A stretch of DNA of 64,000 bases. Source: Lunularia cruciata. Lineage: Eukaryota; Streptophyta; Marchantiopsida; Lunulariales; Lunulariaceae. Location: assembly GCA_948567375.1 (NCBI GenBank), contig OX419757.1, positions 47,985,665-48,049,664 of the forward strand, in the 5' to 3' direction. Position numbers and translations under genes: made by a program. The notes under the pieces are model-generated. The model was given only the letters and a program-made list of their open reading frames with translations. It made no database searches and was not told where the DNA came from. Shown here in pieces: positions 1 through 12,111 of this stretch (position 1 is its first letter; every line of letters begins with the position of its first letter).

Positions 1-585
1 GGCTTGGCAGAGAGAACCAATCAGACCTTGTGCATGATGTTGGCCAAAGATGCAGAAATGGAGGGAGCTAAACATCATTGGGACAAGAGGATTCATGCAG
101 TTTTGTGGGAGTATAGGACAACCATGAAAACTTCCACCGGATATTCTCCATTTCAATTGGTGTATGGTATTGAGTCTACCTTATCTATTCACTTTGATCT
201 TCCTACCTTCCAAAGCATTCATAGGAGATTGAAAAAAGCACAAGGAGGTGATGTAGAGAAGTCAAGGAAGGATCAACTCATTGAGTTGGAAGAGGCAAGA
301 GCAGTTGCTATGGTTCGAGTGGAGCAAGCCCAAAGGAAACAAAAGGAGAGCTATGACAAGAGGCAAGGCAAGAAGAAGGTGGAGACTTTCAAAGAAGGTG
401 ATTGGGTAATGTTGTTTGATTCCATTCGATTCAAGAGAGTGCAAAACAAGTTTTTGCCTAACTACTTTGGACCTTTTGTAGTGGAGAAGGTATGGGGAAA
501 TTACACCTATGATCTCAAGGAGTTGGGAAGAAGACACTTTGATAGGATTAACCATGATAAGTTGAAGATGTACCATAGAAGGTAG
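1..585 (+). pseudogene. E1 integrase C-terminal part (partial, 5' cut by window)
   Basis: The frame is open from the first base to a stop at 583-585. It encodes the end of a Ty3/gypsy integrase: the catalytic-core tail (RTNQTLCMML, then STGYSPFQLVYG, the usual 'tGysPf.lvyG' signature), a charged helix rich in K, E and Q, and the C-terminal beta domain (GDWVML, FGPFVVEKV, HFDRINHDKLK). Integrase joins element cDNA to the host chromosome in the nucleus. This stretch has no internal stops, unlike the E3 counterpart. The catalytic Asp residues would lie upstream of the window, so whether the whole gene is intact cannot be judged. There is no chromodomain. Confidence 0.88.
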
Positions 586-633
586 AGAGACCTTCACTTT
601 GAGGACAAAGTGAAAACTTAGTCCGGGGGTAAA

Positions 634-1325
634 TGTAATACTCATTTGTGCATGTGTGTGGTATTGTGATATTTAGCTTGGTATTACAAGTACTTAAGAG
701 ATATTATTTATATAGAGATAAAGGATGGTTCTATATTAGTCATGGTTAGCTAAAGTTAGTCATAGCTAAGATAGATGGGACCTTACTTTAGAGGAAGTAG
801 AAAAGATGAGCACCACTATTTTGGATTTTAGTGTGTTGACTTGGTATTATTCCTAGGTGTTTGGCTTTGAGGAAAGAGTTGAGAACTCTTGGGCCCGCAA
901 GCCTTTTTGTTTTGGGTTCTTCTTTAGTCCAAGGATAGCCCATGTGAAGGAATCCTTGACTTAGTGGTTGGGTCAAGATAAGACCACATGCTTAGGGGAA
1001 TATGTCCATGTGAATGGATATTCCTTTCTTCTTTTTGACTTTACTTGACTTTTAGTCTAGTAACTTGAGTTACTATGGTAATTAGTAACTTTGGTACGTA
1101 ACTATTTCACAAGTTTATAAACAAGGGGTGAGGAGGTACTCATCATCTTTTCATTTGCAACTATCTCTCTCTCATTGAGTTCTCTAGTGAGCAATGTCTT
1201 GAGTCTTGGAGTGTTAGCCTTGGAGGAGTATGATGGAGTTGGGATTCCTTGCCTTCTTAGTCCATGGTGCGCTACCATAATAGCCATCAGAGGTTCATCC
1301 TGAGTGAGAGACAGGCCGGCTCACA
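634..1325 (+). repeat. E1 3' LTR
   Basis: The LTR has TG...CA ends. A polypurine tract (about 621-633, cgggggtaaa) sits directly before TG at 634, and a TATA-like TTTATAAACA lies at about 1115-1124. It aligns along its length with LTRs at 23755-24445, 33905-34595, 39241-39926 and 46369-47059. Confidence 0.88.
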
Positions 1326-1853
1326 GCACAAATGGTGGGTTATATGGCATTGAGAGGCTCGGTCTGCATTGCATACAAGATGTCTACATGGATATTAGCA
1401 ATATTAATGACTTTAAATTTGGCACAAAGTATACATAGAAAAAAATGGCACCTGCAGATTATCTCAACAGATGTTGCAACACACTCATTAGCATTAGCAC
1501 TTAGCTTTGAGACATTTTTTGAAAATTCTTCATTATTCAGTTTAATAAATGGAAGGTCCTTTGGTAATCTCTTTTGTATTAATACATTGACTGGTTTTGT
1601 ATATGATGCTACCTGAATTTGCATGTTTTACTCTTAGTTCATGAATATTGATTGAATTGACAACTTCTCATCATAAACACTCATGATAGGAAGATTTAGA
1701 AAAGATAAAAATTGATGCATGAGAAAAAGATCAGCTAAAAAGTGGATGACATTTTCATTATTTAGTTGGTGAAACAACTATGTGAAACAAAGCAAAACTT
1801 GCCATCAACATCAACAAAACTCATCAAGAACAATACCAAATTGAATCTTGGTG
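1326..1853. other. Anonymous AT-rich DNA
   Basis: Two overlapping opposite-strand frames of 94 codons (1332-1616 plus, 1340-1624 minus) match no family I recognise and mirror each other, so at most one could be real. No repeat partner was found in the window. Confidence 0.5.
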
Positions 1854-2443
1854 TGTTGTAATGTTATGAGGATAGGAAAAACCCCAAGAGAGACAAAAGA
1901 GAACAAACACAAGAGAAACACAAGGTTTCATTCCTCAATACTCCAATGCCCCAAAGGAGCACCTTGTCTTTATTATATAGCAAAAAGGATCTTTTCAAAG
2001 GAAGCTACACCTTTGGATTAAGTATTGGATTGGTGACATGTTAGCAAGCTCCACCATTAGATTAGCTGCATGGATTGATGACATGTTGATCCTTGTCCTA
2101 TTTGGTTGGTCAAACAAGTTTGACCAAAGAGAATCTATGAGGAATCTAGGAATCTTCATGCAGGAAGCTTAGAATAGCTTGGATGAGGTACTGTTGGAAA
2201 GATCTTGATAAGAAAAAAGAGGGAGTAGAAGAATATCATTTTTTGAGGCCTAATTCTTTTGTTCAGGCCTTCAAAATTGGCTTTGAAATTTTCAAGGTGT
2301 TTCTGACCTCTGCCCTATTAGTGGAAGTACCCTTTTGGTGATACATCTATGTGATCTACTTAGACCATCATCTATAATATTTCTAAAGATATTACCAAGC
2401 CAATTTCCACCTCTAGATACTTTTTCTAGCTAATGGTATTACA
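1854..2443 (+). repeat. Solo-LTR-like repeat, copy A
   Basis: About 590 bp, starting TGTTGTAATG and ending GGTATTACA. It shares extended blocks with copy B (4323-4904, inverted) and copy C (51821-52392): the 'ctccaatgccccaaagga' block, the 'ttggttggtcaaacaagttt' block, and the terminal 'tctagctaatggtatta' block. TG...CA ends and a size near 0.58 kb fit a solo LTR. No exact target duplication is visible here. The left end is uncertain by a few bases. Confidence 0.6.
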
Positions 2444-3557
2444 TGTGCAAGTGTATAATACCAAGGGGTAACCTAAATGGTACATGCTCCCTAGGATACC
2501 CGCTCTAGTGCACCATGAAATCTGAAATACAGAGTGTGCGGTATAAAGGAAGGACTATAGTACCACATCCATCTCTTCTCACAAGGATGTATCTATGGCT
2601 CACAAAAGGCTCGTCCTAGAAGCATAAGGATCAACACTGTAGTCCTAAAATGGCACAAGGCCCACTCCTTCTCTAGAAACCTAATAACAACATGTGTAGA
2701 GACTCTAACTCTATCTAGAGGAGCTATAAGTCTACCTACTAAAGAGGTGCATGAAGCACTAAGCATATCAAAAGGGGAAAATCTAAGAGAATATATAGCT
2801 CTATGAGGTTAGTTTCTACTATAAGGAAGAGCATCACTATCTATGATAAGAATATCTCTAAGACATTATCCTAAAAATGTAAATTTAAATGTACTATAAG
2901 GCCTAACCATGAACCCTCTATAATAATCAATATATCTATCCTTGTCTAAAAAGCAAGCCATGAGCCTTGAACCTATATGTAATCCTTTTGGGATAAAGCA
3001 TTGATCCTACAAAGATTGCAATAGGAAGTCTCCCTCCCACTTTGGACCACTAGTCCAAAGGATCACCTCAAAATATGTGATAACCAATACTCCATGAGCT
3101 CCTTGAGTCCAAGATGTGATATATACCATGAAGTACTATTTTCCCTATAATAGTGCCTCCCTCTTCTCATACTAGTCTTTGAATACCAATCCAAGAATGG
3201 GGGTAACATAAGATTAGTAGGATCTCTAAAGTCAACCAAAAAATCCACATCCAATACTAGAATCCTCCTCCTCAAATAAGTGTAGAAGAGTACAAATGGG
3301 ATAAATACTCTAGACATGCTCATCCTTTATCTAAGCTCTATGAGCCTCAATATCTCATTATGCAAAAGTTGCTTCTTCTCTTGATGCCATCAAGTCATAT
3401 GGTATGTACCTCTAAAGCATAAAGTGGTGGCAAGATCATCACTTGTGCAATGTCTCTATGATACAATTTCCTCCTTAGTATGTAAATAAAGCTCCTTCCT
3501 TGGCTCACCTATGAGAGTCAACAAAGTTTGACTTGCATAAATGTATCTCCCAACCCT

Positions 3558-3683
3558 ATCATGTACATGCTCGGTCTGAGTACATACATCAGTGTGAGGA
3601 AACTTCTATGCTACCATACAATCATGTACATGCTTTGTTTGAGTACCACATCAATGTGAGGAATCAAAGTTGCTTTGCTTCTA
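3558..3683 (+). repeat. Imperfect tandem duplication, about 63-bp period
   Basis: The block beginning 'atcatgtacatgct' at 3558 recurs at 3621 with the same downstream order ('tgagtac...atca.tgtgagga'). Confidence 0.6.
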
Positions 3684-3879
3684 GCACTTTGTCACCTCCC
3701 TGCAAGCATCCTCATATGCAAGCCTAAGAGAATCTAGCAAAGTCCTCACCCCATGTAGAATCCTTTGAGTACTCTCCAATAGCTTCATAATCATAACAAA
3801 CTCTCTCATATAAAACATATCCTGAAGTTTATACCCTTGGCCATCAATTCCCTAAATACACTAAACCCTTGGCCATCAA

Positions 3880-3898
3880 TTCTCTCTCTCTCTCTCTC
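3880..3898 (+). repeat. (TC)n microsatellite
   Basis: About nine TC units, directly after a short duplication of 'cccttggccatcaatt' (about 3833 and 3867). Confidence 0.85.
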
Positions 3899-4322
3899 AT
3901 AAGTCTATCTAACTCATCAATCCTCTCAACTCTATCACCAACAAGGTGCTCCAGCTTGGCAACTCTATGCTTGTATGCTCTCCTTCTTTCTAACTACACT
4001 AACTAAGTGTGATAACCTTCCATGAATAGTGCTCTCCTTGGTAGATAAGTGTATCTCTCACTTGACTAGTCTTGTCTCTCTTTCTATAAGAATATGCTCA
4101 TCCAGCCTTGCTCCTCCCTCTCTCCTAGTCCACTCTCCCAAGTGCTCATCCTAAACTCATACTTCACTATTTTATGCTCCTAAGGACAAATTTGCTCTTC
4201 TTTCTCAACTAGATGTTCCTCTAGAAGTTTATACATATGAGTTTCTCTAGGTAGAGTGGGGAGCTCAATTTCCATAAGAGCAGTACAATGGGGTGAATGA
4301 GCATGGAGAGTGCTCTAATGGG

Positions 4323-4904
4323 TGTAATACAAGCAGCTAGACATATTATCAAGAGGTGAAACTTGGCTTGGTAACACCTAGAAAGATTGTGTGTACAATG
4401 GGCTAGGTATATCAGATAGAGGTGTCACTAAAAGAGAACTTCTACCTTAGGGCAGAAGCCACAAATAGCCTTAAAACTTTAGAGCCAATTTTGGAGGCCT
4501 AAATGGATGAATTAGGCCTTGAAAATGGAAGAAAACTCTCTCAAGAACAAGAGAGGCTTGCCTTCTCCACCTTATGATTTGTCTCATCAAGAGATTTCCA
4601 ATGGTACCTCACCCGCGCAATCCTATAGGAAGATTCCCTAAAGATCTCCTTTGGTCAAACCCATTTGACCAACTAGATAGGACAAGGACTGACATGTCAC
4701 CCATCCAAACAACTAATCCAAGGATGGAACTCGCTGACACCAATCCATGTATCTGATCCAAGGGTGGAGCTTCCTTTGAGTGGATCCTCTTTGCTATATA
4801 TTAGAGAGAAGGTGCTCCTTTGGGCATCGGAGGATTGAGTGTGAAACCTGTGTTTTCTCTCTTGTATCTCTCTTGGAGAGTTCTCTTGTCCTCGGAGTAT
4901 AACA
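4323..4904 (-). repeat. Solo-LTR-like repeat, copy B (inverted relative to A)
   Basis: The reverse complement aligns with copies A and C: the 'gaggtgaaacttggcttggtaacac' region, the 'tttggtcaaacccatttgacc' region and the 'gtgctcctttgggcatcggagg' region all have counterparts. The plus strand starts TGTAATAC and ends near AACA. Flanks atggg and atagg are similar but not an exact 5-bp duplication. Confidence 0.6.
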
Positions 4905-5834
4905 ATAGGCCTCAAATACAAGTCAACTCACGGGAAGAATGTGGAAGGGGTGATTTCATGGGAAGAATGAGCATGACATGTACATAAAATCTACACATGA
5001 TCAAGTCTTTGAGCCTAGATCAAGCAAAGACTATCAAGTCGCTTGTATCAAGTCAAGTCTATCAAGTTTATCCAAGCTCATACCAAAATCATATCCATGA
5101 AATATTCAATGAATATTCAAAGTCTATCATGCTTCATCATAAATACATGATTAAATAAATAAATATTCTAATCTAGATATATATTGCTCCATTCAAGTCT
5201 CTCACTCACCCTTGTAATCATCATGGTCATCAGGTGCCTCCTCTTCTTCATCCTCACACTCAATGTCATAATCCTCCTTGGTCTCTTGTGGGCCATATAC
5301 AAGCTCTTTCTCACTCACCATACCTCTCTCCATGAGCAAGTGTGTAAAGACCTGCCCTACATGAGTCACACAAAAGCGTCTCATCCCTAGGTGATGAAGC
5401 TGCCTACAAACTACAACTAGCTCTACCTCAATAGCAAATAAAACAAGCTCCACCCAATCATAAAATATAGATGTAGAGTGCTCCATCTTGCTCTTCACTA
5501 TCAAAATGACATTCCCATGTACTACTCTATATTTTTTGATTGTAACCATTAATAGAGTAATACACTTTAAATTGAAGAAACTTGAATACAAAGCATTCTC
5601 TTACCAAGCAAATCAACAAAGCAATGCAAGCACAAGAAGGAATAAAAAATGTTCCCTTAATACAACAAATCAACAAAGTAGATGCACTGAGCAAAAGATC
5701 AACAAAGTAGATGCACCAAGGAGAAGATTGAACAAAAGATTATATATTAAATCAAATACACTCAGCTTATATAGTATATAGGTAATACAAGTGTGAAAAC
5801 ATCTCACTTGGTCTCAAAACTCACACATTACTGA
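4905..5834. other. Anonymous AT-rich DNA with a minus-strand 129-codon frame
   Basis: A minus-strand frame at 5202-5591 has a hydrophobic N-terminal half and a very acidic C-terminal tail (runs of D and E). No family is recognised and no support for expression is visible. The rest is AT-rich without repeats matched elsewhere in the window. Confidence 0.4.
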
Positions 5835-6434
5835 TCACTCACTATTCTCTACATGGGACGGGATCTCATCTAAGCTTAGAACCATGCTCATGAGGCCCAT
5901 GATGCTCCTAATTTCTTTTGAGATTTTCATAGCTTTTGCTAACTCTATAATTGCCTTTTGAAACCTTTTGGACTTAGCACTCCTTTCTTTGATTCTCAAC
6001 TTCTCTATCTTTGCAAGTCTCTTCTTGTTCTTGGAATTCAGAGTATTTTTCTCTATTTCACGTTGCATTCTCAACTTCTTCATCTTGGCAAGTCTTGGAG
6101 ATTCAATTTATGCAAGCATGCATCCCATATTCTCAACTTCTTCATCCTCTTTGTGGATTTGTTTGTATTACTCCTCCTGTTCAATTCTACTCTCTTTCTG
6201 TATGTGCTTAGTTCTGCTCTACTCTTGCAAGTGCTGAACTCTAAAGTCTTGAGAGTATGGTACATAATAAACATACTTTGATTCTTGTGTATTGGGTTCA
6301 TGAAAAATTGGAAAAGTAGTAGAATGAAAACCTTTAGAAAACCTTCTTGATGCATGTGTGGCATGAGTAGCATGATAGTGCATTGAATGCACTTGGGGTT
6401 CACTTATGACTTGGGAAAAGAAGTCTTCTTGCAA
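5835..6434 (-). pseudogene. Decayed charged coiled-coil ORF of unknown function
   Basis: Two minus-strand frames, 6434-6219 and 6083-5835, lie in the same phase and are separated by three stop codons. Together they would make about 200 residues: a His-rich N-terminal part, then a Lys/Arg/Glu-rich helical part in which a motif of the type 'RLAK(I/M).KLR(I/M)' occurs twice. No domain is recognised. It ends about 80 bp from the outer end of element Y's 3' LTR, so Y may have inserted beside or into it. It could be a fragment of another retroelement or of a host gene. Confidence 0.4.
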
Positions 6435-6513
6435 TATTATCTCTGCAAAATCATTCTTTACTCCTAGAGTTACAGGAGCAAGAGGAGCAATATTTGCTAC
6501 TATCTAACAACAT

Positions 6514-9500
6514 TATTACAACCCATTAAATATCACTTTTGCGGTAATCATGTAAGTAAAGTTCATTCCCGCAAAGATACTGGTCAGGAATGTCCAAATA
6601 CAAAGCAAATAGTAACAATCTCAGTTCTTCTTGGTTGCATCTTTAACCTCTCAGGTAGCAACTACACCCAAAAGAGAGTAACAAGCACTTACTCGCAATC
6701 TCGTCACAAATTGGCACTCACTAATCACAACTTCATCAAATACTATCCAAAAAATTCTTGATTGTAATGATTTAGATTCTCCCAAGGATGGTTACTTCAC
6801 TAAAAAACAACTTCTGCCTCAGAATTGTGTTCCACCCCTCCACTAAAGGCACAACTTCCTCAATCAAAATTGCTTCACATCAACATTGTGATGCACTCAC
6901 AATTGCATAACACTACCAACACTACAATTCTTCTCATATTTTTCAAGGCATTGCTCAAATTGCACCTCACTCAAGATCAAACACATAGAATGAAGATCAA
7001 GGCTATAGAATCCAACATCCAAAAAAACACATTGACTTGCACTTCAGAATTCTCCAAACATTCATAATTGCAGAAACACAAAGTTGATACTCAAAACTAA
7101 GCTCAAACAATAAGCAGTGAAAGTACTTTGCTTTATCTATCTTCAAAAATTATGAATATTGAACAACATAACACTATGAATGCCCCTTGTAAATAATAGA
7201 GCAATTGATAGTTGCTAACAACTATACTGTTCTACAACAACTCTACAAACTTGTAGATCCAAAATGATAATGCACCTCTTCATATCTAAAAATTATTACT
7301 ACTCCAATCCGATGTCTACTTCTTCTTTGGCTTCCAAACCTGATGACACTCCTATTACTTCTCCTTCTTTGGGTCTATCTTCAACAACCAAATCTCTCAC
7401 TTTTTCTACTACTTCTTCACTATGAACTACAATTGAGGTCATGGGTAACCTTTCTATCTCTTTATCTCCCAACCACTCCTCTCTAATGTCTTGGAGGACA
7501 ACTCTAAAGACACCTATACTCCTACCCTCTTACTTTGGACTTCTTATCTTCATGCACACTACTCCTAAGTCTCTCTAACTCTGAGTTCACTAAATCTAAT
7601 CTGAGACTTACATTGTTTCCTACCTCCAACATCTTTCTATCTACTCTTTCCCTTAAACGAATCAGAAGAGTGTTCATATCTAGATCTTTTGCTCTCCTCT
7701 TCCGAGTTTCTTGCACTATCAATTTCAATTTGTGCAGTCTTGCTTCCTCCAACCTTCCTTAGACTCCATGCTCAACATGGCTTGCAATTTCCAACAACTT
7801 CTCTTATTGTCTGATGCATACCCACAAGATCATTCTGCCTTTAACTCTTCTTGGTACATCTTCAACTCATACTCGTACTCAGCAACAAGCATCTTCTTCT
7901 CCTCTGCATACTGAGAACTTTGTAGCTCAGCACTTCTTACCAATCTCTCAATCTTTCTTCCTCTTGGTGTTGGATCGACAACTCTCTCTGCCATACTTGA
8001 TCCTTTCCTGCTGCACTCTTCTTTAGGCTCTCTAACTCTTGCTCTATCACCATTTTCACATGAATACTCTTGATGAAAGCTTCATTGACCTCCTCTTTCA
8101 TCTTTGTCAGCAATATCATTTGCTCCTTCAACTCTTTGGCTTGACAATGCATCTCTTTTCCTCTCTTCTCAAAACTCTATTGCAAATTCTCTAACATCTT
8201 CTTCTTCAAGACTACATCCACCGGAAGCTCCTCAACTTTGTCTTCTCTTTGGGTTACACTTTCCTGCAATCCCTTCACTTTGTCTAGCAGATACTTCACC
8301 ACCTACAACTCATTCTTCACCTTCATACAATCTTGCGGGATTACCTTCTACTGCATCTTCAACAACTCCAACAATGTAGTCACAATCTGCATTAAATATT
8401 CTACTCTCCCAAAGCTCTTTTCATCTTCAGCTCCATCTTTGTACTTGGTTTCTTCCACTAGTGCCTTCTCTCAAAGTCTTGATCTTCATACTTTCAGCGG
8501 TATTGCTTCCGAGCTTCCTTTTTCCTTACTGGCTGAACTCGATTGTGTAGGGTCTTCCATTGTTGATTTCTTGTCTTTGCCTCCCTTTTAGTCTTCCTTC
8601 TTTGGCTCTACATCCATCTCCTCCATGGCCAATTCTAAGCAAGGATTTTCTCTTCCCTCCATACGGTCAATTGCCACATGAAATGCTTCATCTTCTTCCA
8701 CCTCAGCCGATTGCTGAACTTCCTCTTCATTATCACTCTCACTTCTGGATTCCTTACTGTGTAGTGTGAGCTCCACTTCTTCTGAGTCTCCTCTTCTTGA
8801 CTCTATCTCTCCTTTAGACTCAGTCTCCAAAGTCTCCTCCTTCACCGCCTTCTTACCTTGCAGAGTAGGTCTTTGGGTATTCTGTCGTGGCTGAGGCAAC
8901 ACTACATCTTTGGGTTTAGTCCGCTTCTTTGTGTTTGGACTCCTTCCTTCCACCCACTCTCTCTATTCCATTCTGGTAAAGTATCATTGTTGGCTCACAG
9001 GTGTGACATGTAGTGCTGTTCCTCTTCATCTGCTTCTTGTTGTAGATCAAGATGGGAATATGACACTACGTGATGCCTCTCCTCCGCTGTCAAAAAATTC
9101 AATCCAAAGTAGACGTGTGCTACAAATAGTGCAAAGTAATGTGGAGGCAAATTGGTTCTCCAATTGACAATCATCTGCCTTGTTTGCTAGTAGAAGCACT
9201 TTGCCCAATTCACCTTCACTCTTGCAAAAATCTGGGAGAAGAAGACTACCTACTACATGTTCACATATGTCATTCATTTGGGTTTGAACATGGCTATTAT
9301 CACTCCTACAATGCTTCATTTAATCAGGTCCCAATAGGACTCCACTTTGTAACCATTGGTAGTACACAAGGTGAAGAAAAAATTTCTGATTTCCGCAGTC
9401 TCCTCTGCAGCATCACACTTTTGATAGAAGGTGATCCCAATTGCCTCTCCTACTTCCTTCTCCAATACTAATCTCCAATCTGACTCAGTCCATCAAGCTA

Positions 9501-10269
9501 GATTTCCTCTCTCCCTTTGACTTCAAGGTCTTCCTCACAATTACTGGCAGCTATCTCTGCCATGACTCCTGGGAAATTGAAATTCCAATTCCATGCTAGA
9601 AATGTAATCCAAAGTCTATTCAAGAACTCAATCCTTGCTATGACATCTAACCTCCGAATTGCAAAACTCCTCACTGCAACTGTGTTCTTAGCCTTCTTTG
9701 CCATGATTTGCTCTCTAGTTCTTTGGCACTTAAAAAACTATCCCCTCTTCTGGATGTGACACTCTAACCCCTTTTGGACTTCAAAGAATTTCACTCTCAA
9801 TTGGCTTCTTGACACGCATTATTGTCGGATGACTACTCAAAGGAACAAGATATCTATTTGACATATTTGATTTCCCCTATACAATTGCAATTTTATATTA
9901 CCCCAAAGTGCAGTCATTCTTCAATCAATTTCAAATTGACTCCTACTTCTTCTGCATGTTGGTTTCTTGTCACTATCAAGACCTTCTCTTGCCTCTACCA
10001 TTTCTTGAAGTGTACTTTCTTGCCATGTAGAAAGGTTGTTACACCATCTTCATATCGGCCTTCACTTCCCGGTTCAAAGATGCCTTTCTTTGGACTTGTC
10101 TCTTTGTAACCCCATCCGAGTACTTCCAGTTCTTGACTCCAAGTCTACTTCTTTGGGTTTACTCCAAAGACACACCTGTCCATTCTTTCCTTTGTAATTT
10201 AGCTTTCTTACTCATTTCTTCTTCAAAACTTTACCAAAATAGAAGAAAACAAGAATTGTGGGTACCACA
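6514..10269 (-). repeat. Y 3' LTR (about 3.76 kb)
   Basis: On the minus strand it begins TGTGGTACCCACA (10269) and ends near GGGTTGTAATA (6514). It aligns with the solo copy at 28724-32491 (TGTGGTGCCCACA...GGTTGTCACA) and with the split 5' LTR. The purine tract at 10270-10283 immediately precedes it. Confidence 0.82.
7522..9704 (-). pseudogene. LTR-encoded ORF, decayed copy in Y 3' LTR
   Basis: Minus-strand fragments at 9704-9498, 9319-9047, 8953-8588, 8152-7937 and 7752-7522 correspond in order to the single long frame of the solo LTR copy (29510-32077). The N-terminal block 'AIRRLDVIARIE' and 'ITFLAWNWN' is followed by an acidic region and then coiled-coil segments (for example 'LIVQETRKRRAKD'). 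Several phase changes show frameshifts. The function is unknown. See the solo copy for the fuller description. Confidence 0.65.
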
Positions 10270-10283
10270 TACCCCCTCCTTGA
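10270..10283 (-). promoter_or_regulatory. Polypurine tract of element Y
   Basis: The minus strand reads AAGGAGGGGGTA directly before TGTGGTACCC. That is the expected position and composition of the plus-strand DNA priming site of an LTR retrotransposon. It is the main reason for calling 6514-10269 an LTR. Confidence 0.8.
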
Positions 10284-10361
10284 AATGTGAGCGTCCTTGC
10301 AAACCCTAACAACCGGTTCTTTATATAAAGTTGGGTCCTTGGTCCAATATTTTCTAACTCT

Positions 10362-11249
10362 CTACCCGTTTACTTGAGTAACAAAAGGATTTCCTTCCAG
10401 GTCTGCAAGTTGAATAGAGCCATTGGCATATATGTGCACAACACGATATGGTCTCATCCACCTTAAATGTAGTTTGCTCAGAAAAAATATTTGGTGATTG
10501 TCATATAACAACACCAAGTCACCCTCCTGAACAGCCACATGCTTGAATTTCTTGTTGTGCCTGACTTTCCTTTGTTCTTGCACTTCCTATGTGGTTTGCA
10601 TTGAATCATCCCTTTTCTCTTCTAACCACATCAGTTGATGGATCCAAAGATCTTGACTTTCTTCCTCCGACAATCGTTCCTCACAAAGAATCTAATATGA
10701 CAATACTTCAAATTCAATTGGTAGAATGGGATGCAACCCATATGTTAGGATATATGGAGTTTGGTTGGTTGTAATCTTTTCAGTCATTTTGTATGCCCAC
10801 AAAGCTCTAGATAACTTTGTGTCCCAATCATAGGCGTAATTGACTATCACCTTCTTCAAAATTTTACACAATAATCCATTGGCCTTCTCTAATAGTCCAT
10901 TTGCTTTTAGATTATAGGGAGTTGTCTTCCAATGTTTAATCTAGAAATACTTGGTTAATGCTTCTACCATGGAGTTCAAAAAATGGGTTCCCCAATCATT
11001 GACGAATTCCAAAGGACACCCATAACATGAAATGATGTTTTGGAAGAAAAATTATATGACTATTTCTGCATCATCTCTTTGTGTTGCTTCTGCTTCTACC
11101 ATCTTGGTAGCATAATAAGTGCATACCAAGATGTATCTCTTCCTCGTGACTTGGGTCACTGGTTGAATTGGACCTACAAAATCAATACCCAATTTCTCAA
11201 ATAGAACCAATGGCAAAATTGGTCTCAAAGGCCACTGGGAAGTAGCCAT
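10362..11249 (-). pseudogene. Y integrase core and C-terminal part (decayed)
   Basis: Frame 11249-11052 carries the start of the integrase catalytic core: 'FEKLGIDFVGPI' contains the first catalytic Asp (D of GIDFVGP), followed by 'YILVCTYYATKMVEA'. Frame 10583-10362 carries the C-terminal basic/beta domain ('QEGDLVLLYD', 'RPYRVVHI'). About 470 bp between them are interrupted by stops and frameshifts. Integrase inserts the element's cDNA. This one cannot be functional. The frame ends about 80 bp before the polypurine tract, as expected for pol. No chromodomain is seen. Confidence 0.78.
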
Positions 11250-11282
11250 CAGTTTTCCTATTCTTTAATAGGCATCACAACT

Positions 11283-11945
11283 TCAAATATGGGCATAAGT
11301 GTCTTTATACATCATAGGCCACCAATACCCTGCTGAAAGGATTTTCTTTACAATATTCTGTAGGGCATAGTGTCCTCCCGATGCTTTAGAGTGTAAGGAC
11401 TCAATGACTCCTCCAACTTTGCATGCCTCCAAACATCTACAAAGTACTTTGTCTTCCACCATCTTAAATAAAATGTTGTGTTTTAGTTGGTACGGTCCCA
11501 TCTTCCTGAGGAAGACTGCACTCTGCTCCGGGTCCAACCTCTCAAGACAATGACAAGTATGCAGATAGTGATATTTGGCCATATACCTTGTACTTTGCAT
11601 AGCCATTAAATGATATAGCTCTTCATCAAGAAACCAATCATCAACTTCCAAGTCTTGGTCTTGAGTTTCTAACCTAGATAGGAGGTCTGCATTTGAATGC
11701 AAAGCTCCCTTCCTTACTTGTACAATGTATGTGAATTCTTGTAACAACAAGATCCATCTTGCAATTTGCTTGAACAAATTTGCCTTCTTGACCAAATGTT
11801 GCAATGCATAATGATTAACATAGAAGACAAACTCGTATCCCAATAGGTAGTGGTAAAACTTCTTGCAGGCATAAACCATTCCGAGTGCTTTTCTTTTAGT
11901 CATCAAATAGTTCTTTTTTTGAAAGTGATAATTGTTGGTTGGCAT
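11283..11945 (-). pseudogene. Y RNase H C-terminal part and integrase zinc-binding domain
   Basis: A 220-codon open frame. The first part has the Ty3/gypsy RNase H features 'KRKALGMVYACKKFYHYLLG', '.VNHYALQHLV' and 'HSNADLLSRLE', the last containing the catalytic-site Asp before LSR. It runs into the integrase N-terminal zinc finger region ('HSKASGGHYA...AGYWWPMMYKD', two His). RNase H degrades the RNA strand during reverse transcription. The typical 'TDH' of the family reads 'VNHY', so a key Asp appears lost. Confidence 0.8.
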
Positions 11946-12111
11946 AATAAATTGGGTAGTCCTTCTTCTTCTCGTCCTTCTAACTTAAGATGACTCCGAT
12001 TGCCATGGATGAAGTATCCACATACACATGAAAAGGGGCATCCTAATTTGGTGCCCTCATAACTGGTGCTTCAACCAATTTCTTCTTCAATACTTGGAAA
12101 GCTTCTTCTTG

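Larger units (their letters stand above)
1..1325 (+). mobile_element. Ty3/gypsy retrotransposon E1, 3' part (cut by window start)
   Basis: The end of an integrase frame is followed by a purine-rich tract and an LTR of about 692 bp starting TGTAATACTC and ending GGCTCACA. The same LTR and integrase tail recur in E2 (minus strand) and E3 (plus strand), which defines family E. The 5' part lies outside the window. No target duplication can be checked. The 3' flank from 1326 has no similarity to the E interior. Confidence 0.9.
2444..4322. other. Anonymous AT-rich stretch between inverted repeats A and B
   Basis: The longest frame is 86 codons (3063-3323, minus) and resembles nothing I know. The stretch contains an imperfect 63-bp tandem duplication, a CT microsatellite and many short CT-rich runs. 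There is no recognisable transposase, reverse transcriptase or RNA gene. Confidence 0.5.

Noticed and set aside
1332..1624. Overlapping 94-codon frames on both strands
   Set aside because: No recognisable motif, and the near-identical extent on both strands is typical of chance open sequence.
3063..3323. 86-codon minus-strand frame
   Set aside because: Composition is unremarkable, no family match, and there is no neighbouring coding evidence.
1854..4904. Repeats A and B as long terminal inverted repeats of one DNA transposon
   Set aside because: Copy C occurs alone with its own 5-bp duplication and TG...TTA(C)A ends, so each repeat is an independent LTR-like unit.
8104..8769. Plus-strand Ser/Leu/Pro-rich frames across the Y LTR
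   Set aside because: They are antisense shadows of the Glu/Lys-rich coiled-coil coding strand. The same happens at 30358-31332 and 34782-35447.
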